Shown: piece by piece, positions 57,000 to 64,000 of the stretch
Numbering within the stretch: position 1 is the stretch's first letter
Layout of the letters: every line of letters starts with the position of its first letter
Assembly (NCBI GenBank): GCA_023014365.1
Contig: JAEBUN010000046.1
Coordinates: 240,758 to 304,757, forward strand
Reading direction: 5' to 3'
DNA: 64,000 nucleotides
From: Lepiota brunneoincarnata
Taxonomy: Eukaryota; Basidiomycota; Agaricomycetes; Agaricales; Agaricaceae
The notes under the pieces: model-generated
What the model was told of the DNA's origin: nothing
Databases searched by the model: none
Seen by the model: only the letters and a program-made list of their open reading frames with translations
Program-made: the position numbers and the translations under genes

Positions 57000-58310
57000 T
57001 TATGACTGTGTACCGTGTTGAGGATGCCCTTCCTCGGCCTTTGCCATGTGCTCTCCTAACTTCCTAGCAATCTCTCCTGCATCATTCCCACTGAACATGA
57101 CATTCAGGTTCGAGAGTGTGAGATTTGCGTCGTTGGCCGCTCTCGTGAGCATCTTTTCCTCGAACTCCTTCAGCGCGGTTTGCCAGTCTACCTTGCGCTC
57201 CACATGCAAGCGAATGGCATGAGAGAGCTCAAGGGCATCTGCCAATGCTAGGTTGACACCGACACCCGCAAATGGAGTCATGAGGTGTGCGGCATCGCCA
57301 ATCACTGTTGCACTGCAAAAATAGACATCATAAGCCAAAGATGGCATGGAGTGTATCCAGAAATTTACCCAGGGCGCGTAGGCCAGCTCATTTCGGGAGG
57401 GAGCATGTGCAATGGACGGACAATGAGATGGTCGGAGCTCTGTAAGAGTAGCTGTTTTCCTAGTGGGTCCCAGTCGCTGTACATCATCTCGACCAGCTCT
57501 TGCCTGGACCTCTTGTCATCCTGCCAATTTATTCCACATGTTGTGGACCAATCCTCTGGGACGCAGACCATGGCATATGTCCTAATAGACTGGTCCCCGT
57601 TTCTTTGGCTCAAAAGTCCATTGCTGTCACCAAGCTGAAAGCAGGAGCCACTGCCAACACGCCGGGACAAGTCGGGGTACTTGAACTCAACATTGTCGAC
57701 TCGAGCCTCAACACAAGTGATGCCGAAGTAAAATGGCTTCGCATCTATCAGGAGACTCTCCATGCCCCGTCCGCGCCCACGACCAAATCCAAGTCCTTTT
57801 CCACGCCACCATCCTCGAACACAATCTCGAACTTGGGGCTATTGCTCGCCGATCCAGAGCTTTCCAAGATACCAACCACCTTCTTCCCCCACGTAATTGT
57901 TTCTCCTTCCAACGAGTCCAACAAAATCGCCCGCAGGGCGTTTCTGTCGATCTCTGGCCGCTGATCAGGTTCCTCTGACCCGTCATCTTCGAAGACCGCC
58001 ACCCCATGTTTATCGAGGATTTTGAGCGCTGCCCCCTCCTTTCTTGCATGTTTTTGGAAAGCGGGGTAGAGACCAGCTTCTTTCAAGGCTCTCTGTCCCG
58101 TGTTTTGGTGAATATCGAGCGTGCCGCCTTGAGAACGGCTTCCGCGAGACTCATCGAGCTCGTAGAGGGTGTAGGGTATTCTCTGCACCTGGAGAAGCCG
58201 GGCAAGGGTAAGGCCGCCAGGGCCGCCTGTGTAAGCAATTTTTGGCAGTGATTTGGCAAAGTAAAATTTCATTACTTACCACCAATGATTGCGATCCTCG
58301 GCAAGGTCAT
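57000..58310 (-). CDS. FAD-dependent monooxygenase (TetX/salicylate-hydroxylase-like), one frameshift
   Basis: Predicted class A flavoprotein hydroxylase. Minus-strand exons are 58310-58280, 58226 to 57369 (with a frame change inside) and 57312-57000. Motifs are the dinucleotide fold IAIIGGGPGGLTLARLL, RSQGGTLDIHQNTGQRAL (TetX-like), the DG motif VVGADGAW, and GDAAHLMTPFAGVGVNLALAD, the second FAD-binding motif. At about 57760-57750 the frame shifts between DGAWRVS and LIDAKPFYFGITCVE. One missing base there restores the usual 'WSRVRPLLxxxxP.Y' pattern, and no splice sites explain it. Either the gene is inactivated or the base is an assembly error; both halves are otherwise open. Confidence 0.75.
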
Positions 58311-58648
58311 GGCAAGGCCTGAGGTTGTGAGTTTGAAGGTTTTTAATATTTATCTAGACCATATGACTTGCTGAACCTGTTTCAGATTGGTGAGAACGCT
58401 CGGTGCCACGCAATCATAACGGCAGCTCCGTTGCAGTAAAGAAGAGCCTCAGGGCCTGGAATAGTTTCAGCGGTGATTGATACCGCCCCTGGGAAGATAT
58501 GTTGGGTGAGGCTGGATGTGTCGATGCACAGCATGCTCTGAGTGGTTGTGTTTGTTTGTTCCCGATTAGATAATGTGAGCGCTTGTGCGAGGCCGGGGAT
58601 TGCTGAAGTAGCGAGAAGCCTGGAAAATGGCGCTCATGTTGCCCTACA
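58311..58648. other. Divergent promoter region
   Basis: A 338-bp gap between the divergently transcribed FAD monooxygenase and DUF6699 genes. No element identified with confidence. Confidence 0.4.
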
Positions 58649-59925
58649 ATGTTCGATGACCTACCTCCATTGCTTGAGCCTGCGGCCCCGGGTGGGGACA
58701 TGTTTGGTGCTTTCCCTGGCTACAGGAGGCCACAGGCACCAATGAATGGCCCATGGTCGCCCGTCTATGACCCACCCCCTCAATGGCTCCAGCAATCTCA
58801 TCCATCCGCTCCGGCGTGGCTCAGCCCAGCCGGTTACCCAACGCACTCGCACTCCAATTCCTGGGCTGCTGGGTCAACCCCATTTCATCGCCCCACAGAG
58901 CTTAGCCCTTGGAGCCAACCCGTGGGGCCACCGCCTTGGTCGACAAACGACGCTACAAACCCAGCTGATTCCGCCTTCAGTCAACCCATCACGCAGGGTT
59001 TCTTCGGGGCCAACAAGGTCAACAACCGGCCATGGGGCGGCGTAATTCGTACAACCTCAGCGCACGCCACACCTCATACTGCCGTGGATCCATGGTCGAC
59101 ACCAGCCCACCAACCCTGGGATATAATGCGACCTAAGTCCGCTGGTCCGGACTGGGGAGGACGCGCCACCCCACATACACCGCAAATAGGCGTACCTGCA
59201 CACCTCATGCCCGACATTTATGATGAAAAGAACCTAGCCAGGAGACCGAGAGATTGGAGATCCAACTACAACCCCCGCGCTACTTTTCTTTCGTCCCTCC
59301 CGTCATTGCCTTCCATCCTCAAGGCCCAATCCGACGTTCACGGTATACCCATCTATTGCTGTACATCCGCAGCCGCTGACTTGACCACCAACACAGACTA
59401 TTCCGACCCGATCAAACGACGTGTGAACCAACTTCTCCAGTATCATCCCTCTCGACCACCCATCTTCCATGATCTTCGCCTCGATCCCATCAATCCTTCT
59501 ACTCCAATCCTACACGCGTCCTCGTCCCACAGTCGACATCCATTTAATCAAATCGACCTCGCACAGCTCGCAACGACGCCCCCTGCTATGACTCTCCGGC
59601 TCTTCCATCCCCGTTTGCCTTGGTATATAGACGTCCAACAACCCAGAGCAACGGAATCACAGTCATTGACATTCTTACCCAAATTTACGCAGCCTTGCAT
59701 ACACAGATCATGCAACGGCACTACTGGAACGAAGTGCTCACCACAGATGATCGTGGAGAGATCGCAAACGCATTCCATAAGCGAGTGCGGTTAACGGGCG
59801 GCGCGAAAGAGGTGGTTGACCGCGGAGTCTTATGGATCGATTTTTTGGGTGAGGATCTCGTCTTTGAGGGTCTCGCAAGGACTAGAGGTGGGTTGTGGGA
59901 GATTAAAACAAGGAGAGGATCATAA
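58649..59925 (+). CDS. DUF6699-domain protein, one frameshift
   Basis: Agaricomycete-type protein with a Pro/Trp/Ser-rich disordered N-terminal half (many PPPxW and WSxP units) and a C-terminal DUF6699 domain. Domain pieces are VNQLLQYHPSRPPIFHDLRL, a 'FNQIDLAQLATTPPAMTLRL' stretch, LPWYIDVQQ, then NGITVIDILTQIYAALHTQI, which gives the family order. The frame changes between WYIDVQQ and SNGITVID (about 59630-59655): the first part would run on to a stop at 59794, the second to a stop at 59925. One missing base near there would join them; no intron fits. The function of DUF6699 proteins is unknown. A young pseudogene or a sequence error are equally possible. Confidence 0.7.
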
Positions 59926-60166
59926 GGTGGATAGGGCGCTTTATATTGCTTCATGTACAACATGCTGTTATCCCTCGCGCGGCTCATACCCGGCCGATGT
60001 ATCTTTTATCCATAAATATCCGCTATCAACTTTTCACTGTAAATGGGGGTCTGCGCGATGAAGAATTGATTACCAGGTTTACAATACTCATTGCGACGGA
60101 CCTGTTAAGCGCCTATAGAATGAACGTGACCCAGAATTTCCCATACCAAGTCTTTTTCCGACCACG

Positions 60167-61110
60167 ATGGCTGAATCGTCCGACGGTATGTAAACAGCTT
60201 AGAACCTTGTCCAGTAACTGAAACATCGTTTTGACGCGTAGTTTTGGTGTATATTACTATTGTACTAGCATCAATTGGGGCTGGATACTTTGCCGGAACA
60301 AAGTCTCGGTCAAATCATACCCCAATAGTAGAAGGCTTTTCGGAGAGCACCGGCTTACATAGGGTCCCTGAGGGGAATTATTGTAAGATGGTATGCAACT
60401 GGATTTTATTGCACAATGTGGTCGTTGTCCTGATAGGAGAACTAGGTTCTGGTTGTCCGGACTGACCTTGGAATGACGACTGGAAAGATTGCTGCCCAGT
60501 GCGTCGACCTATTTCTGTGGAGTAGGATAACTAATGCCCAAAGTGCCGGTTAGATGCTCGTAAGATTTTCTCTTCATCTCCATCTCCAATCCAATCCATA
60601 GTGTTGAGCTAGACACGCGACATTGGCATGCTACAAGACGTTACAAGCAACAAATCCAGCGGTATGTTCATCGGTCCGTCCTCGCTATCAATTCTCAATA
60701 TCCGATACCATCGCAGCTCCTACGACAATGGGAACGTGCAGGGTTCGTTGACTGTTCATGGTCACACTTAGCTCACGTTGAGTTATTACCTTCATTCGCA
60801 GGCAAATCAAAATCGCCCTCCGCTGTTCTTCCGAAGACGAATTATTGCGGCTCCAGAACCAAGCGATGGGCCTAAACCTGTGTGCGCGTTCCATTCAAGA
60901 TGCGTGAGTTCTTTCACTCTATGCTTTACATCCAGCCTCAGGAACACGGGCCAGTGGAAGGACGCAGATTGCAGCCGGGTCGAGAACGGTTCTCGGTATT
61001 GTGGGTACGTCGCTTGAGTTGCTCTGGCAGATGATTGACCTTTGATCCCTCCTCTCACAGGGCCAAGTCGCCTTATAAATAAAATTACGGGAGCACTCCG
61101 CTTGTTGTAA
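60167..61110 (+). CDS. PTH2: Peptidyl-tRNA hydrolase 2
   Basis: Predicted enzyme that frees tRNA from stalled peptidyl-tRNA; 167 aa with an N-terminal membrane segment, as in mitochondrial outer-membrane PTH2. Exons 60167-60185, 60242-60390, 60446-60500, 60609-60661, 60717-60742, 60802-60903, 60955-61004 and 61061-61110. Motifs: VYITIVLASIGAGYFAG (anchor), KMVLVVRTDLGMTTGKIAAQ, HATLACYKTLQATNP, LLRQWERAGQIKIALR, DAGRTQIAAGSRTVLGIVGP and a short C-terminal helix, in family order. The joint between exons 3 and 4 is the weak point: a GC-AG intron (60501-60608) gives an open frame, while the nearby GT donor at 60503 does not. Six of the eight exons are under 60 nt, which is why no long frame shows. 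Confidence 0.85.
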
Positions 61111-61204
61111 TGGAAAAATTAGTTGTCCATACTCACGCGATTTATTCTAGTTATGAGATGCGTTTGGGCCTTCTAAAATCATTTATTTGACAGCTGAGGT
61201 TAGG

Positions 61205-61440
61205 GGAGGGGGGACTATAACACGAGTCGCGACGGTGGGGCGCAACGGGTTGTTGGGGTTTCCAACTACCCACCCATTTCGTCTTATAAAGACTCATCAG
61301 GTGCATGATATCCGTCAGATACCTGCTGTCCAATCGATTGTCGCCGATAGCAATCGATTGCGATTTTGATCGATAGATCAAAATCCGCGGAACGTATTTA
61401 TAATCCCCCCGTTAATAACAGGTGAAAATAGGATTAAAAA
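61205..61440 (+). repeat. Subtelomeric repeat unit R1
   Basis: Shares GGCGCAACGGGTTGTTGGGG-like text, GTCTTATAAAGAC, ATATCCGTCAGATACCTGC, CAATCGATTGTCGCCGA and CCGCGGAACGT with unit R3 (62110-62360) in the same order. Confidence 0.8.
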
Positions 61441-61453
61441 CTTAACTTCAAGT

Positions 61454-61471
61454 TTAGGGTTAGGGTTAGGG
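61454..61471 (+). repeat. Three perfect TTAGGG telomere-type units
   Basis: 18 bases of contiguous TTAGGG, the usual fungal telomere repeat. Variant units follow at about 61514, 62095-62112 (GGTTAGG and GGTTAGGG) and 62647-62682 (GGTTAGG, GGTTAGG, GGTTAGGG), all with the G-rich strand pointing right. Confidence 0.8.
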
Positions 61472-61499
61472 AAGAAGGAAATATACGACTGAGCCGGTG

Positions 61500-61690
61500 G
61501 ACTTGGGCGCTTAGGGTAGGAGGAAATATACGACGGCGAGCGTGGACGGGCGCAACGGGGTCGTTAGTATTAAACGATCCACCCGTTTCGTCTTATAAAG
61601 ACTCGTCAGGCGCACGATTAGTCCACAGACTCTTACCTGCCCGACCAATCGGAAGACTTACACTTATCTTACCGATCGGGAAGCACAGTG
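61500..61690 (+). repeat. Subtelomeric repeat unit R2, shorter and diverged
   Basis: Retains GGGCGCAACGGG, CCACCCGTTTCGTCTTATAA with AGACTCGTCAGGCGCACGAT, and then diverges. Confidence 0.7.
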
Positions 61691-61756
61691 GCTGTGCATT
61701 CCGCGGAACACTTAATAATTAAAGTTATAACTCACTTATTTCACCGAGGGAAAAGT

Positions 61757-62498
61757 CACGTGCCCAAGAAATCACGTGGAGAAAATCACGTGACCGTGGG
61801 AAGAAACATCGGGCGACTGACTCCGATGGAATCGGACTTCTCACGGGGTCGGGCTTACCCTCAGCACACAGGTCCGAGTGCCTCCAAAAGACTTACAGAT
61901 CCGCCCTAACCGGGGTTCTCACGCTACCGTAGGAAATCGCACATGACTACTCCGGGCCGACAGGTCCGGGTGAGTTATTAATAGGACATGACGTACCTAT
62001 TAGCGCACACATACCAAAGTGGTTGATCTTCGCACGGTCCTAAAGAGGAAGCCCCTTCCTACGCCACCCCGAGCGAAGCGCAAATACGGGCTCGGTTAGG
62101 TTTCGGTTAGGGAAGGGGGAGCTCAAATACACGAGTCCGACGAGGGCGCAACGGGTTGGTTGGGGTTTCCAACTACCCCACCCGTTTCGTCTTATAAAGA
62201 CTCATCAGGCGGCACGATATCCGTCAGATACCTGCCGTCCAATCGATTGTCGCCGAGAGCGATCGACTGCGATCGGTTACTTACGTAACGCGATCCGCGG
62301 AACGTGTATGTAATCCCCCCATCAAATGGGTGAAAATAGATTAAATACTTATCGTCGAGTTTCAAAACCGTCGCCGTGCTGACTTTGGCGCGCGCTTACG
62401 ACTGAGAAAAGTCACGTGATCGTGCGACCCGGTCACGTGCCATCGGGCTATGTTACCCGACGACGGAACAATCCGGGCCGGGGTAGGGCCGTCACGTG
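61757..62498. promoter_or_regulatory. Cluster of six CACGTG (E-box-type) palindromes
   Basis: CACGTG occurs at 61757, 61773, 61787, 62413, 62434 and 62493, each preceded by T. Such sites bind bHLH factors of the Cbf1/Pho4 type. No gene start adjoins them, so a structural or retroelement-promoter role is as likely as gene regulation. Confidence 0.5.
62110..62360 (+). repeat. Subtelomeric repeat unit R3
   Basis: Closest to R1. Contains the same GTCTTATAAAGAC hairpin-like word and the CCGCGGAACGT block. Confidence 0.8.
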
Positions 62499-63178
62499 AC
62501 AACGCAACAAGGTGCACTTTCGCACGGGGTCCAAGCGTGGGAGACTTGTGAAACCCGGCACCGGGGACATGAATACCCGGTGGCGGTGTACTTACCTTAG
62601 GTGGCTTTCCTTCCCACGGGTCTACTAGAGTACGCCCCGCCCGACCGGGACGGTTAGGTCCGGGTTAGGTCAGGGTTAGGGGTGAGCTTAGTATTAGTAA
62701 GCCGCACTCGTTGGGAAGGTAAGTAGTACTTACCGCAAAGAACGTTCCGCACGGCATATAACCGGCGAAAGAGCGAGTTAACCGCCACCAGGGGGAGAAC
62801 TTGCGTTGTTTACCGCTTGACGCGAGAGCTACTTTCCGAGAGACTTAGGAAGGAGGCATAACCGCCCCCCCAGACGTGGTTCCGGGTTACGCCGCACCAT
62901 CACACCCAAACCGATAAAAGGCCACCTATTTAAAAACCTGTTTTCGCGTGCTGCGATCGAAGCGCAGGTCGTGCAACCCCGAAGTCTTCTAACAACGGGG
63001 TCCCAGGAAGGTTACTCAAGATCAGCAAATATGGGCCGGCCGACATACGGGAATCACCCCGCAGAGGTCGGTACCCGAACGCCCAGGGATTTCCCATTTG
63101 GGCGCCGACTTGGTACCAGTCGCCGCAGCTAGGTTGTGCGGACAACTACGGCTGGCATGGTATACCACGTAAGCCATA

Positions 63179-63970
63179 TCAATCGAAGTTCGCAATCGCG
63201 ATCCACGGATCAGGCGTCTTCTCACGATGGTGTTCTACCGCCGGAGCGGAGGAAGAGGCCACGGGAGCTCGAGCTTCTGCGAAGAAGTCGGTTATTAACG
63301 CCTGGCGGTCGCGCCGCGCGAGGACGGAAGCACGCCAGATTGACGTGAGATCCATTATCTGTCGGGTTCTTTTCTTCGAAACCAACAGACGTCGACCAAA
63401 AAGACCGAGTTTATCTAGCCGCAAAAAGGGTCCTTGCCAACCCTCGTCTAAACACCAATCCTTTGCACACTCCGCCAAGTCAGCCTCGGCTTCAGCACGC
63501 GGGATCTTAGTAAAGAGTCGCATCAGCTCAAACGCCTTCTTGGGAAGGCCTAGTTTCACAAGGTTATACGGGAGCGGGACGTTACGCTGCCCCCGCATAT
63601 CGAGTCGGGCGAAGGTATTCATAGCCTGCGCCCACCCGGTCTTAATCGCGTCCTCAAGTTCTTGAGCGTTAAACATATCCCAGGAGACGTTGTATTCGCT
63701 TTTCAGCACAAGTACGCCATTCGCTGGCGGTACGGACTCCCTAAGCCGTACATCCCAACGTACTCGGTAGTTATCACGGAGCCAAGCCGCGATCAACGTC
63801 GGAGGGTAGCCGCGCGCGATGTAGATATCCGAAGCTTCTCTACACGCCATCACGTAATCGTTGAAACGCGATGAGAGCGCGGCGAGCCTCGATAGCTCCG
63901 AAACGAACGTGCCTTTCTTCACGTATAACGGATGGAAGCTAATCCAGGGTATGCGCTCGAAGTGGTTCAT
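63179..63970 (-). CDS. Reverse transcriptase C-terminal part, Penelope-like, incomplete at window edge
   Basis: Open frame of 263 codons on the minus strand; its 5' part lies beyond the window. Its start reads YRKPMNHFERIPWISFHP (the first residues from just upstream of the ATG), then VKKGTFVSELSRLAALSS and IYIARGYPPTLIAAWL. This matches the thumb region of Penelope-like and related RTs ('YRKP...SxHPxxxKxGxxxSxxxRL...F..RGYPxxLI'). The catalytic YxDD part is not in view. An in-frame TAA lies 15 bases before the ATG, so either an intron ends there (AG at about 63982) or the copy is broken. It lies beside TTAGGG units, as in telomere-associated endonuclease-lacking Penelope elements (Coprina type) of basidiomycetes. 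The assignment to that group is inference. Confidence 0.6.
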   Translation of the reverse strand: MNHFERIPWISFHPLYVKKGTFVSELSRLAALSSRFNDYVMACREASDIYIARGYPPTLIAAWLRDNYRVRWDVRLRESVPPANGVLVLKSEYNVSWDMFNAQELEDAIKTGWAQAMNTFARLDMRGQRNVPLPYNLVKLGLPKKAFELMRLFTKIPRAEAEADLAECAKDWCLDEGWQGPFLRLDKLGLFGRRLLVSKKRTRQIMDLTSIWRASVLARRDRQALITDFFAEARAPVASSSAPAVEHHREKTPDPWIAIANFD

Positions 63971-64000
63971 CGGTTTCCTATACGCTTATGTCAAGCCGAC

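Larger units (their letters stand above)
61111..63178. other. Subtelomere-like non-coding region
   Basis: No protein-coding gene recognised. The region contains TTAGGG units, a thrice-repeated ~0.2 kb segment and clustered CACGTG motifs, described separately. It is G+C-rich in parts and looks like the inner edge of a chromosome end or the untranslated part of the neighbouring retroelement. Confidence 0.6.

Noticed and set aside
59620..59925. Separate small gene of 101 codons
   Set aside because: Its sequence completes the DUF6699 domain of the upstream frame, so it is the second half of one frameshifted gene.

Overview
The window looks like nuclear DNA of a filamentous basidiomycete (Agaricomycetes), and more specifically a Rhizoctonia/Ceratobasidium-like member of the Cantharellales. 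The grounds are many short GT-AG introns (mostly 42-70 bp), family content typical of such genomes (GT17 transferase, DUF6699 protein, degenerate TPR and NACHT remnants, P450s, a membrane-anchored aspartic protease) and a local amplification of HNH-nuclease-like genes of a kind I associate with Rhizoctonia. The species guess is inference. Exon coordinates were derived by hand from splice signals, frame arithmetic and family conservation.

Layout. 0-6 kb: NACHT-like remnant, an intact RNase T1-family secreted protein, a plus-strand HNH relic and a decayed TPR gene. 5.9-11.1 kb: an intact GT17 glycosyltransferase (minus) and an intact ten-exon cytochrome P450 (plus). 11.4-23.3 kb: an array of minus-strand HNH-like gene copies, part of it a ~4 kb direct segmental duplication; one copy (18.2-19.6 kb) has a fully open spliced reading frame and the others are damaged. 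23.9-31.2 kb: a gene-dense block with alpha/beta hydrolase, F-box-like protein, membrane aspartic protease, a frameshifted 2H-phosphoesterase (ASCC1/AKAP7-like), Rho1 GTPase and a Roadblock/LC7 protein. 31.3-33.4 kb: a P450 pseudogene. 35.3-38.0 kb: a degenerate pogo/Tigger-type DNA transposon with perfect terminal inverted repeats. 38-41.4 kb: mostly unassigned DNA. 41.4-47.7 kb: a BBE-type FAD oxidoreductase and a PHO84-like phosphate transporter. 49-52.2 kb: a tandemly duplicated GNAT acetyltransferase. 54-61.1 kb: a secreted GH24 lysozyme with an Asp-rich linker, a secreted 8-Cys protein, an FAD monooxygenase with one frameshift, a DUF6699 protein with one frameshift, and peptidyl-tRNA hydrolase 2. 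61.1-64 kb: a subtelomere-like tail with TTAGGG units, three copies of a ~0.2 kb repeat, clustered CACGTG motifs and a reverse-transcriptase C-terminus resembling telomere-associated Penelope-like elements.

Functional reading. Housekeeping genes (Rho1, Roadblock, PTH2, phosphate transporter) are scattered among secreted or metabolic genes (RNase, lysozyme, aspartic protease, P450, BBE oxidoreductase). No biosynthetic cluster is evident. The most unusual parts are the HNH array with its mix of one open and many broken copies, and the telomere-motif/RT region at the right edge.
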